Positions 12,701 through 20,414 of a stretch of DNA of 64,000 nt are shown in pieces (positions within the stretch are counted from its first letter, which is position 1; every line of letters begins with the position of its first letter). The DNA is from Mytilisepta virgata (Eukaryota > Mollusca > Bivalvia > Mytilida > Mytilidae). The translations under genes and the position numbers were made by a program. The notes under the pieces are model-generated. The model ran no database searches, was not told the origin of the DNA, and saw only the letters and a program-made list of their open reading frames with translations. The stretch is from positions 22,646,150-22,710,149 of the forward strand of contig CM051514.1 in assembly GCA_028015205.1 (NCBI GenBank). The letters run 5' to 3'.

Positions 12701-15700
12701 TGGCCACTGTTACTAAAAATAGAACATAGGGGTCAAACAACAGTTCTTCGCAAATATCTCAAAAATCATTAGGTTACGGCAAATTCTGGCAAGTTGAAAG
12801 TGTTCAGCATGATGAGAGCTACCTGTGTGCTGATTTGCGTGAAAATCTGTCAACTGATGTTAGAGTTATTGCCCTTTTTTGACATTTTTTGGCTTTTTTT
12901 TATGTTATTATTTCAAAAATCTTCTTCTCTGAAACTACTATTCGAAATCAAATGAAACTTGGTAAGATTGTTCCTTAGGGTATCCTGCAAAAAGTTAATG
13001 CTTGGATTTTTGATTAGTCGAAAAACATGTCCGCCCTTACTAAAAATAGAACATAGGGGTCAAAATGCTGTTTTTGCTTATTTTTTCCTGAATTATAGAA
13101 AGAAAATGAAGACGAAAGCTACTTTCAAGGTAAACATGGTATCCCAAGTTGAATGGTGATGATGAAAGTTTGTTTTGGACGGCCATTTTTAAAATGGCTG
13201 CCACTTTCCCGCCATTTTTTACACTTGCTCGGATTTCAACAATATTTCGTTTTTAAAGTAAACATGGTATCCTTAGTGAATGGTGATGATGAGATTTAGT
13301 TTATAGTGCATTGTTTGCCAGGTGAGCGATTCAGGCTCTTGAGAGCCTCTTGTTTATTTACATTAAACATGTAAGTTTTAATTTTTCAGTGGGTTCCTAA
13401 CAGTGAAGATGAACCAAGTAAAGAAAACCAGTCAGAAGGGGGAAAAACGGAGTTATCTCTGATGCACTTTCATGTAAGTAGGGAACCAGTCGGAGGGAGT
13501 AGTGTAGAGGTATCTGTGTACTACTTCTATGTAATTACACACACAATATAATGAACTTGTATGCAAGGAACCAGTCAGAGGGACGTAGAGTTGTATTATG
13601 TGATACATTTCAGTGAAAGTAGCTACAGGGAACCAGTCATAGGGGGTAAAATAAAGATATCTCTGTACTATTTTCATACAATTATAGGTACATTCAGGGG
13701 GGATAAAACTGTATAATTTTTTGCAAGGAACCAGTCAGATGGTCAAATATATTAGGAACAAGCTGGATTGTGTAAAAGAATAATATTCAATTCTAATTTT
13801 GAATTTTTTTTACTTGTTATTTTATAGGCTGTATATTTTTTTTCCAGATGACAAATCCTGAATGGAAGATGGCAGGTAAAAGTAGTCACTTCGTACAGAA
13901 TGTTAAACACCAAGGTATGTGTGCATACATATAGTGAAAGGATAAACAAATATCCCTTTTGTTTCTCTTTACTTGATGTTATGTAAAACTGATTAACATA
14001 GTATAGATAATAGAATAAAGTAGGTTTGATATCTCCAAAAAATGTGTCCAATCTTTTCCATATATTTATTTGCAAAACAATATACATGTGTGTGATGTTT
14101 ATACGGTCCTCGGTGTATCATGATAGTACTAATACAGAATGGCATTGTGAAAGAAGAGATGTTGTTGAATAATTCTTGACATAAATCCATTCATATACAT
14201 GTATCTGATAAAAGTTTTAGTAAAAAAAGCAAAGGCTTTTAGTCATTCAACTATTACTCTGTAGCAATGTTTTAATAAAAAATTTCAATAATGTGTGTTA
14301 TCCAATTTCCCTGCGTATATATCACCCTGCTCAGCTGCTCTGTAATATCTGTATTAAGGCTTTGTGATGTATTAGGAGACATTATCCGCGACAGCAGGAC
14401 TTATTAGCGACGTCACAATATGAGAGCAGGACTTATTAGTGACGTCACAATGTGAGAGCAGACGTTATCAAGCTTACCTCCAGGAGGACAAAAAAGCGTA
14501 AAAATTGTCTTACAGGGGCGACTTAAATGTACAAAATTTGTACGATAAACTGATTATCCGGGTTTCTGCGTAAATATATTGTAAAATATTTCAATTACGT
14601 GTGATATTATTTGACACAGATGGTAAGTTAATTAGGGAATTACAATATAACTGTCAAAGATATGTAGAAATATTGCCATAATTTGACAAACACACAATAA
14701 AATTCTGGCAAACAATTTGCCATCTTTTTTTATTTCCATATGTTACATTTATAAGATATATTTAGAAAATCAGTTAACCCAATTTTTAAGAAAAATTTTC
14801 AGAGAGTTTGCACATCTTAATGTTATAATCCTAATGTAGTAATCATGGATTTTTCTATGATAGTCGTGCAGATTTTTTAAAAATTTATAATAAAATCATT
14901 TTATTTTTAAAGTTGAGAGTGTTAATTTAATGTATCATTATGTTAATTTATTTTATTGCAGTCCAAAAGGAAATTGTATCACCAAGTCTTATACAGGCTG
15001 ATGGAATCATGACATCAAGATTTCCTGGGGTTTCATTAGGAATGTTACCATCAGTAAACACAACTGGTTTGGGATTAGGGGTATGCATGTTATTCTTGAT
15101 ATGAGAAGTGTTTAGTGTAACTTGATTGTATTTTCATTGATTATAACAGCAATTTTGTGGCTTTCATGTTTGTAGTGGAATCACAAATTGTATAAAATGG
15201 TTTTTGAACAGAAAAATTAATATTACAATATTTATGAAGATGAAGAACAGCAATAAAAAAGCTGTTTCTTTTGAAAGGATGATGTAGGTTTTTGTTTCAA
15301 AAATTAATCCTCCGTATCCGTTCATTTGTATTAAACACAACCGTTTTATGCTGAATCATATTTGGTTAAAACAAAACTTGTTTATGCTGAATCATATTTG
15401 GTTAAATTATATCATGCAAATCGTATAATCATTAATCACCGATATGTGTTCTCTGACAAATGATTCACTTAACTGACCATAAAGCAGTTGCTTAATAATT
15501 ATCAAAGTTCACTTAAACAAAGAAAGAATCGGTGGTCATAGCAAAGAAGATATATTGTATATACATGTAAAATTGTGACAAAATTTTTTAGAAAGAGGAA
15601 AGTCCTCACATTGCTGTTCTTTGTGTCAAAATCACTGTGAGCCAAAATTTACACCTATCTGCAAATTTAACAAATAATATCCTACCACTATGTTCAGCCA

Positions 15701-16193
15701 ACTTATTTATTTTTTGCAGTATAACAGTTTAGCTTCCAGTATTACTATGCAGAGTGCCATGTACCCGGCTCCGATATCTGGACAAGCATCAGGTGTACAA
15801 CATCGCCTGAGAGGAGGACTGTCACACATTGAGGGTCCCTTAGGGGGATCTGGATCAGGAATCTTTAACAGTATGCAAAGCTCAACTGGGAGCATGAACC
15901 CTAGTGGACCTACTTCACTGAGTTTTAGAGGAAATTATGATGAGGGAACAATAGAAATGATGTCACATGACATGAGCTACAGTGCCATCTATCTCCATGA
16001 CATGCAATTCAGAAAATCAAGGGGAGTTAACCAGTATGAGTCTTTGGAAGATGTGAGAGCAAGGGCTATGTGGCAGAGACAAGACAGTAACCAGCCAACG
16101 GTCAGTCCAATGCCCAACATACAAGAAAAGTCTAGTGAAGAAGAAAGTACTGAAGAACTCAATACAGATAAATTATCTACTTCAGACAGATAG
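646..16193 (+). CDS. ATG9: ATG9 autophagy-related protein 9, 3' sixteen exons (5' part outside window)
   Basis: ATG9 is the multi-spanning membrane protein of early autophagy. From the family it is known as a lipid scramblase on Golgi-derived vesicles that seeds the phagophore and works with ATG2. I assembled 16 exons whose joined frame reads through to TAG at 16191-16193, giving about 607 codons; vertebrate ATG9A has about 839, so about 200 N-terminal residues are missing upstream. Recognised stretches in order are TWHEIQRRLLEVQKEQQMCI, LSQKILWIGIANFLLCPLIF (membrane segment), YVRHLNELDHEF, DEDVLAVEHI, HIHYMPDSWKGNAH, RDEFALLFQYK, LLEELFSPLFTPFILCF, DFFRNFTVDVAGVGDVCSFA and ELSLMHFHMTNPEW, followed by a low-complexity Ser/Gly tail ending in an acidic EEESTEEL stretch. 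The ATG9 core is intact with no frameshift. The gene carries heavy intronic repeat load. Exon joins are inferred from splice consensus and homology; exon 1's acceptor is ambiguous (646 or 650). Confidence 0.96.
1267..1366 (+). CDS. ATG9: ATG9 exon b
   Basis: Reads DIYHRILRFKNYMIAMVNKS and on to FNLPLIGQ. The acceptor is TTTTAG at 1261-1266. The donor GTAAGT at 1367 is required: the nearer GT at 1360 would put the next exon out of frame. Confidence 0.93.
1607..2007 (+). mobile_element. TTAA-flanked MITE, copy 1 (in an ATG9 intron)
   Basis: A 400-bp non-coding element with terminal inverted repeats AGGATGATCGCTGGTC (left) and GACCAGCGAGCGTCCT (right), each bordered by TTAA. Two further copies occur at 10206-10605 and, inverted, at 54222-54616, alignable over their whole length. 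TTAA at both ends suggests piggyBac-type insertion; the superfamily is inferred, not shown. Confidence 0.85.
2127..2176 (+). CDS. ATG9: ATG9 exon c
   Basis: Reads YAFLSTGLKYNLDIILF. The acceptor is TTTCAG and the donor GTAAGT at 2177. It is a short 50-nt exon. Confidence 0.92.
2614..2975. mobile_element. hAT-like MITE with 15-bp perfect inverted ends
   Basis: Ends are CAGTGTTCTCCCCAG (2614-2628) and its exact reverse complement (2961-2975). Near the left end lie four tandem copies of a roughly 20-bp unit ACCACTGTGCTATAATTTTT. No ORF. CAGTG termini recall hAT elements; no clear 8-bp target duplication is visible. It sits in the ATG9 intron just before exon d. Confidence 0.75.
3038..3122 (+). 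CDS. ATG9: ATG9 exon d, source of the 58-bp array
   Basis: Reads WGPWSPFENNWKLKEEYKHK followed by HRREQLSQ. The acceptor is TTATAG and the donor GTAAGT at 3123. Its last 38 nt, its donor and the first intron bases are the founder of the tandem array that follows. Reading past the donor hits TAA at 3124-3126, so only this first donor keeps ATG9 open. Confidence 0.93.
3085..4643 (+). repeat. 58-bp minisatellite made of ATG9 exon d end plus splice donor, about 27 copies
   Basis: Each unit repeats the codons for YKHKHRREQLSQ, the donor TTGTAAGT, and about 20 bp of intron start (TTTTCACATTATGAA). The first unit is the real exon end. Two variant types alternate: CACATTATGAATAC and CATGTTATGATTAC, the latter often with GAGGAGAAC. 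One unit near 3280 has a short deletion. Nearly all copies keep GTAAGT; the copy near 4270-4285 and the last lose it. 58 is not a multiple of 3 and the reading frame stops at TAA right after the first donor, so downstream donors would give truncated products. Confidence 0.95.
5066..5190. mobile_element. Palindromic MITE
   Basis: Imperfect inverted repeat with arms of about 45 bp: GAATAATACAT at 5066 matches ATGTATTATTC ending at 5190, and TGCTATATCAACCC at 5101 matches GGGTTGATATAGCA at 5148. The short loop includes CGAGGGCC. Located in the ATG9 intron before exon e. Confidence 0.8.
5420..5519 (+). CDS. ATG9: ATG9 exon e (membrane segment)
   Basis: Reads LSQKILWIGIANFLLCPLIF and on to LWQILYSFFRYAE, a long hydrophobic helix conserved in ATG9. 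The acceptor is TTTCAG and the donor GTTAGT at 5520. Confidence 0.95.
6231..6271 (+). CDS. ATG9: ATG9 exon f
   Basis: Reads LIKRQPNVLGTRR followed by a split Trp codon. The acceptor is TTTCAG and the donor GTAAGT at 6272. It is a 41-nt microexon matching the ATG9 loop that precedes the YGR-RHFNELEHEL region in vertebrates. Confidence 0.92.
6522..6584 (+). CDS. ATG9: ATG9 exon g
   Basis: Reads SNYARIYVRHLNELDHEFTA followed by a split Arg codon. The acceptor is TTTTCAG and the donor GTACGT at 6585. Confidence 0.95.
7033..7107 (+). CDS. ATG9: ATG9 exon h
   Basis: Reads LNRGYEAANLYVNTFTSPLV and on to IILAK. The acceptor is TTTTTCAG and the donor GTATGT at 7108. Confidence 0.95.
7830..7939 (+). 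CDS. ATG9: ATG9 exon i (membrane segment, DEDVLAVEH)
   Basis: Reads YVAFFAGSIGAVLVVLTVID followed by EDVLAVEHIITVMTIS. It carries a transmembrane helix and the conserved DEDVLAVEH block. The acceptor is TTTATAG and the donor GTATGT at 7940. Confidence 0.95.
8253..8358. mobile_element. Long hairpin, part of a foldback-like element
   Basis: Arms of about 39 bp (GGGTGATCTTCCAC at 8253, GTGGAAGATCACCC ending at 8358) enclose a GC-richer loop, GAGTGGAGCGCAGCGGAACG. It lies in the ATG9 intron before exon j. A second hairpin at 9107-9160 may mark the other end of one element of about 0.9 kb. Confidence 0.8.
8359..9200. mobile_element. Probable body and far end of the foldback-like element
   Basis: TTTCTTCCATAAACAGCCTC near 8389 is a degraded inverted match to the sequence ending GGAAGAAT at about 9182, and CCGAGTGAAGATGA (9107-9120) is perfectly inverted at 9147-9160. 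The interior has no long ORF. The boundaries are approximate. Confidence 0.5.
9267..9307 (+). CDS. ATG9: ATG9 exon j
   Basis: Reads GLIVTGCRVLIPDE. The acceptor is TTGTAG and the donor is a weak GTATAT at 9308. It is a 41-nt exon between repeat-rich introns: a hairpin element lies upstream, a SINE and a MITE downstream. Confidence 0.9.
9617..9884 (+). mobile_element. tRNA-headed SINE, family 1, full length
   Basis: Starts GGGGCCTCGTTGCCGAGTGG (box A) with box B GTGAGTTCGAATCTCAC. Then comes a body with GGTACTCCGGCTTCCTCCAC and GAAATGGCC, a TTAAACCCCAAC end and an (AAAC)n tail. It is flanked by a perfect 12-bp target duplication CATTTTCTGTGA at 9605-9616 and 9885-9896. Two other copies are at 24405 and 35350 (inverted). 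Confidence 0.93.
10206..10605 (+). mobile_element. TTAA-flanked MITE, copy 2 (in an ATG9 intron)
   Basis: Same family as 1607-2007, same orientation, bordered by TTAA at 10206-10209 and 10602-10605. It lies in the intron between exons j and k, 320 bp after a SINE. Confidence 0.85.
10681..10815 (+). CDS. ATG9: ATG9 exon k
   Basis: Reads HMIYCPEILMRNILAHIHYM followed by PDSWKGNAHKQNVRDEFALL and FQYKV. The acceptor is TTTGTAG and the donor GTAAGT at 10816. An alternative donor GTAGTA at 10813 would drop one Val; homology favours keeping it. Confidence 0.95.
11224..11403 (+). CDS. ATG9: ATG9 exon l (LEELFSP / DFFRNFT core)
   Basis: Exactly 60 codons: AYLLEELFSPLFTPFILCFS, then RSLQIVDFFRNFTVDVAGVG and DVCSFAQMDIKKHGNPQ. 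This is the best conserved ATG9 block. The acceptor is TTTTTCAG and the donor GTAAAG at 11404. Confidence 0.97.
11999..13352 (+). mobile_element. AGCTCACCTG element with internal repeats and GTCCGTC run
   Basis: Begins AGCTCACCTGACCCGAAGG, then CGTCCGTCGTCCGTCCGTCC at about 12045, and ends with CAGGTGAGCGATTCAGGC and GAGAGCCTCTTG; AGCTCACCTG and CAGGTGAGC are inverted. The body holds four copies of a block with CGAAAAACATGGCCACTGTT and AAAATAGAACATAGGGGTCA (near 12170, 12500, 12670, 13000). No coding capacity. It sits in the ATG9 intron before exon m. This repeat style is common in bivalve genomes (from memory, not searched). Confidence 0.8.
13390..13473 (+). CDS. ATG9: ATG9 exon m, source of a second, diverged array
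   Basis: Reads WVPNSEDEPSKENQSEGGKT followed by ELSLMHFH. The acceptor is TTTTTCAG and the donor GTAAGT at 13474. Diverged copies of its second half plus donor follow in the intron (13484-13745). A weak donor GTAATT at 13531 would extend the exon by 57 nt in frame. Confidence 0.94.
13426..13745 (+). repeat. Diverged tandem copies of ATG9 exon m end plus donor
   Basis: GGAACCAGTC recurs at about 13482, 13568, 13629 and 13726, each recalling the exon sequence AAACCAGTC at 13425. After it come GGG-rich bases, a TATCTCTG-like stretch and TTTCAT/TTCTAT followed by GTAAGT-like bases. The first intronic copy (13484-13530) is in frame with the exon and ends in GTAATT. Later copies have lost the donor. 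Confidence 0.8.
13848..13914 (+). CDS. ATG9: ATG9 exon n
   Basis: Reads MTNPEWKMAGKSSHFVQNVK followed by HQ. The acceptor is TTTCCAG and the donor GTATGT at 13915. Confidence 0.92.
14396..14465 (+). repeat. Two 33-bp tandem units, each with a CRE-type site
   Basis: The unit GCAGGACTTATTAG followed by YGACGTCACAATRTGAGA occurs twice. The second copy contains the perfect palindrome TGACGTCA (14440-14447), the first CGACGTCA (14408-14415). Located in the ATG9 intron before exon o. Any regulatory role is unproven. Confidence 0.75.
14962..15080 (+). CDS. ATG9: ATG9 exon o
   Basis: Reads VQKEIVSPSLIQADGIMTSR and on to FPGVSLGMLPSVNTTGLGLG. The acceptor is ATTGCAG and the donor GTATGC at 15081. 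This is the start of the less conserved cytosolic tail. Confidence 0.88.
15720..16193 (+). CDS. ATG9: ATG9 terminal exon p
   Basis: Begins YNSLASSITMQSAMYPAP after TTTTTTGCAG and ends at TAG 16191-16193. It is Gly/Ser rich. It keeps two weak ATG9 tail matches, SAIYLHDMQ and ARAMWQRQDS, which align with vertebrate ALYMHQLH and HVWHRRESD, then an acidic SSEEESTEELNTDK end. Confidence 0.93.
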   Translation, partial: YNSLASSITMQSAMYPAPISGQASGVQHRLRGGLSHIEGPLGGSGSGIFNSMQSSTGSMNPSGPTSLSFRGNYDEGTIEMMSHDMSYSAIYLHDMQFRKSRGVNQYESLEDVRARAMWQRQDSNQPTVSPMPNIQEKSSEEESTEELNTDKLSTSDR

Positions 16194-16960
16194 CAGTGTT
16201 AGATCTGTTATTCAATATGCTTGACTAATGCAAATTAAACAAAACCAATTATTGAATTAACTTTCTGTGTGAGACATCTGAAATAAAAAGCTCAGAAATA
16301 GATCCAGGGGTGTTTTAGGATTACAATATAAGAAGTTTCAAATTGTGTGGAAATTTGGTTTGACTTCACAAAAAAAATTGCTGGGAGCTCTGGAACTGCA
16401 TGCTGAGCCTGGAATAATTTATATACACAGGAAAATAGAAAATACTTACAAGTGTCGACTAAATTTAAGTAATCCATGAAAACATGTATTTTAGGAACAG
16501 TATAAGTATAATCAAAATGTATAAATTAAAAATAATTTTAGGAGCTAATACATATAGAAGTGATTAATAAGTGCCAGTTGTTTGTCAACAAAATTCGTTG
16601 GAAAAATTGTATATACAATGTATAATATATATACAAAAAAAGGAATGGAGAAGAAGTGTTTCTAAATAAAAATTTGGCCTTGAAGATATGGGCGAAGAAC
16701 ACTCTGAGAAGATATTGAACCAAGACAGTATTACATCTGGAAAATAGTTTTAAGGATTTGTTCTTGTTTTACTTTTCTGTCTAAATTTAAAAAAAAAATA
16801 TGTTGTAAATTTAAGGCATTATACACTTGAGCTAAAATATTTGGTCAGTTTGGAAAATGTTGTTTTGGAAATTTTTTATTTACATGTATATAAGAAGGCT
16901 TTTATTGAAAATTCTGTTTAGTGAGTTAATAATATTCACATTATAAAGAAAACATTAATA
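16194..16960 (+). other. ATG9: ATG9 3' UTR, proximal part
   Basis: AT-rich sequence after the ATG9 stop. The first AATAAA is at 16282-16287, about 90 nt past the stop; a later one lies at 17797-17802. Which one is used cannot be told from sequence. No open frame of substance is present. Confidence 0.6.
16282..16287 (+). terminator. candidate polyadenylation signal of ATG9
   Basis: Perfect AATAAA hexamer about 90 nt downstream of the ATG9 stop codon. Confidence 0.5.
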
Positions 16961-17347
16961 TGAAACTTCACAATAATGATGATCACCAAGTTTAGTTGTG
17001 CATGTAACATTAAAAATTTTCAAAATGGCCGCCTTTGCCATGGAAACGGAAAAAGTCGGAAAATTTTTGAAGTCTTTCATATCTCAAAACTGCACCATAG
17101 AATTTCATGTAACATTGTATTTCTCTAAAGTATGAGTAGTAGAACATGTTCATGGAAAAAAACCGTGATCGGTTGGATACGTTTGGCAGCCATTTTGAAA
17201 AATGTTGTAAAAGTGACAGAAAAATGAACATTGTCCGATTTCAATGAAAATTGATATCTAGGCTAAATTTGGGGTGGCGAACAAGATGCAATCATCAAAT
17301 TCTGTTTAGTGAGTTAATAATTTTCACATTATAAAGAAAACATTAAT
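16909..17347. repeat. 51-bp direct repeats flanking a 337-bp segment
   Basis: 16909-16959 recurs at 17297-17347 with one mismatch (start AAATTCTGTTTAGTGAGTTA). Between them is a segment with inverted pieces TTTTCAAAATGGCCGCC and GGCAGCCATTTTGAAAA. This looks like a tandem duplication or recombination remnant around an inverted-repeat insertion. Confidence 0.8.
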
Positions 17348-17349
17348 TT

Positions 17350-18860
17350 CAGAATATCAAGTAACTTATGAATATTCATGTGTGTTCAGCTCTTCCAAAA
17401 TGTTGTGAGATCATATACGCTTATATACATTTTTTACCTCATTTTGACTTTGTGATGTTTTATTGTAAGATGAAAGTGTGCAGCTTTTATGTTGCAGAAT
17501 TACAAAATTACATCAGTGTGAGTTATACGTTTATGCAGTTTTTGTTTATTTAAAATATTTTACAAATACATGTAGCTGGCCTTTATGTTACTTCATACCA
17601 TTCAGTGTTTGCTGGTCAACTTATTTATCAAATATGTCAGAATATAATCATCTTGTTGTTCTACTGTAATTTTTATATCAGAAAAATATATATGTGGTGT
17701 ACTCATGTATATTTGGTCATATACACTGTATGTAATTTGCTCATGGACAGTATTAATTGTCTCATTTAAAAACTTAGGGCCCTGTTATTCATTTGGAATA
17801 AAAGAGCCCAGATGTTTTTACTTTACAATGTGCTTAGTTTCGCATTGAAATATTGCTTAATATAAATTGTTATATAAATATATTTCAAAGGTTTAGCACA
17901 TGAAAGGGAGTGCATACCAGTATTTATATGAAAACAGTGAAATAAAAAATCATAAGCAAGGCAAAAACAGGAATCTAAAATAATAATATTGTTCCCCTGG
18001 AAAATTTTGTATACACAAATGGTATTTTTGCAGCAATGACATTATTCTCCATATCCGCTAGAATAAAGATAACTTTTTAAAAAGACCATCAGTCAAGATC
18101 CCCCTCAGCCACCCCACCCCATTCCCAAAATCAAGGCATTGTTTTATGAAAATTTGAAGTAAACTGTTTGGTTGTCTAGCCCCTCCAAGACTGAATATAA
18201 CAATTTACGCTTTTATAACCTGAGATCAAATTAATCATGACAAGAGTTTTTTCTCTTGGTACATAACTGGTACATAACTGGGATCTGCTAAAAATCACAA
18301 ACGTTAAGTTAAAGATCTGTACATTTTTTAATGGCCAGTGACCTTCATGCATATATTTTAACATGTATATAACTTATGTAAGTTATAAAGGTTGAATATC
18401 TGTCACAATATTTGGGTTAATGCCATTGATTCATATATGTTTATTTTTTTTTGGTTTGTTGAAAAGTTAACATACCACAGATAGTAGATTTCAGGATTTG
18501 TTATTTTAATCTGATTACTCATTATGAAATTTCTGTTTCATTGAATAGTTGAATTTGAGGTTTTTTTTGCAATCTTGACAACCATGAAAGATGTATTTCC
18601 AAAAAAGTAAATTTTTTCCTAAATATCTCTGACATGTGGTCTAACAATGTTAGCTAAATTTTATAATTGAGATATTTCATTTAGATTTAAACATATTTAT
18701 AAGAAAGCAACAGATTTTAACAAATGAGTATAGTATCAGTTTCAATGATATTACATATCAGAGGCCATCCAAAAAACAGGAAATTTCAAGTATTTTATTT
18801 GCACAAAGTTTGAAATATCAACATTGTCCTTTTGGAGAAGTTGTTTTATTTTTTTTATAT
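17350..18860. other. Intergenic AT-rich DNA
   Basis: Only short chance ORFs of about 60 codons. It may include distal 3' UTR of ATG9 (AATAAA at 17797). No repeat or RNA gene recognised. Confidence 0.6.
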
Positions 18861-18863
18861 TGC

Positions 18864-19544
18864 TACCTTCACATACACAGACAGTTACGACATTTTACAA
18901 GCTTTTTATGGATTGTTACAAGTATATTACAGAATGTTACAATTCATCTAAGCTTTTACGTGTAAATTACGACCTGTGAATGTATTGTTACGAGTATTTA
19001 CAATTCTTATGTGTTTTTGCAAAAAAGTATGCAATTCTCTATGTATCATGGTTTGACAACTGACATCAAGCAAGACGATTTTTATACCTTTCCTAAATCG
19101 TAAAGTACTCGTAACTACATCTATACGTAAATTGCTCATAACTCTTAACAATCCGTAAACATCACTTAAGCACTTGTAATAATCCGTAAACAAATCGTAA
19201 ACTAACCTTAACAAATCGTAAAATAAATTGTTCACGAGACATTTATGGATTCTTGAGAGTAGTTTACGGATGGTTACATGTTGTTGCGATCGATATACGA
19301 TACTTACGGATGTTACAAGTTATTTACGAATTATTTACAGAAAATTTAATCTGTTCACAATCGCAAGAAAATTTTTGACATATCAAAAGATTTGCCTCTA
19401 CTTTCATGGATTCTTACGAGTGTCTGCGAGTCGTGACAAGTTATTAATGTATACCAACAAGTTATGTACGTATGCTTGCGAATGGCTATGAGTTAGCGAT
19501 CCATAAGGACTCTTAAGAAAAATCCGTGTGTGTGAAGGGGGTAT
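18864..19544. mobile_element. Probable MITE rich in TTACGA/TTACAA words
   Basis: Ends are imperfect inverted repeats: TACCTTCACATACACAGA at 18864 against TCCGTGTGTGTGAAGGGGGT ending near 19543. The interior is a degenerate series of TTACGA, TTACAA and their complements CGTAA/TTGTAA at roughly 10-20-bp spacing. No convincing ORF. Confidence 0.55.
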
Positions 19545-20115
19545 TAAGTAGATTTGAACCAATGTAGAAAAAGAGTATACAGCTCCTAACAAATTGACTT
19601 TGATCAAACATGAGTATTCAGCCGATGATAGTATCTTTCATTAATATTATTCTTAGATGGAGTAGGTCAATGCTATATATATTTTTTTTGCAGTATTCTG
19701 TCAACATATATATAGGTAAGGATAAAAACTAACTGTGTCAAATTTCACTTATTTCAAGATTTGACCTTGTACACCACTTCTATAATCAGGAAAAATTTGA
19801 ATATGAAATCATCAGTGATGATAGTAACATAAAACTTTTGATCTGTTTACATGAATGTTATCATAGCTGCTTTTCAGTCATTATTCTGTTTATGGAAGTG
19901 ATCTTCAGTTCCAAATCCTGTACTGATGTTGACCAGCACTACATCCCTAAATAGCCAAGGAAGCGGAAAAATCATAACACATTATTGTTTTTTAAGCCCG
20001 AAATTACTTTTGAAAAATTGATTTTGATATCGAAGTATTTAATAAAAACATTAAATAGCTTTAAATATATGTTTAATCTTTGTACTTGTATTGTTAAATT
20101 AGAAGTAGATTTTAT

Positions 20116-20414
20116 TATACCCCCACTCTACGGAGTGGGTGGTATTCAGGATTCGCCGTCCGTCCGCCCGTTCAAACTGAAATTTTTCGTCACACTTATC
20201 TCGGCTTCTGTGCAACGGAATGTTTTGATATTTAGCCTGTAGCTTTATGACCATGAGTTGAATCGTCTCTCCTATTTTCGGGTCTGTCAAGGAACCACTT
20301 CCTGTTTGCCAATACTTACAAATTTTACGATACTTTATGTTTACATGAAATTTTTCGTCAAACTTTTCAAGTCTGTTTTCCAAATTTTCAAAATTAAAAA
20401 AGAGTGGGGGTATA
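20116..20414. mobile_element. MITE with 14-bp perfect inverted ends and GTCCGTCC
   Basis: TATACCCCCACTCT at the left is exactly inverted as AGAGTGGGGGTATA at the right. The internal CGCCGTCCGTCCGCCCG near 20156 resembles the GTCCGTC run of the 11999 element. About 300 bp, non-coding. Confidence 0.85.
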
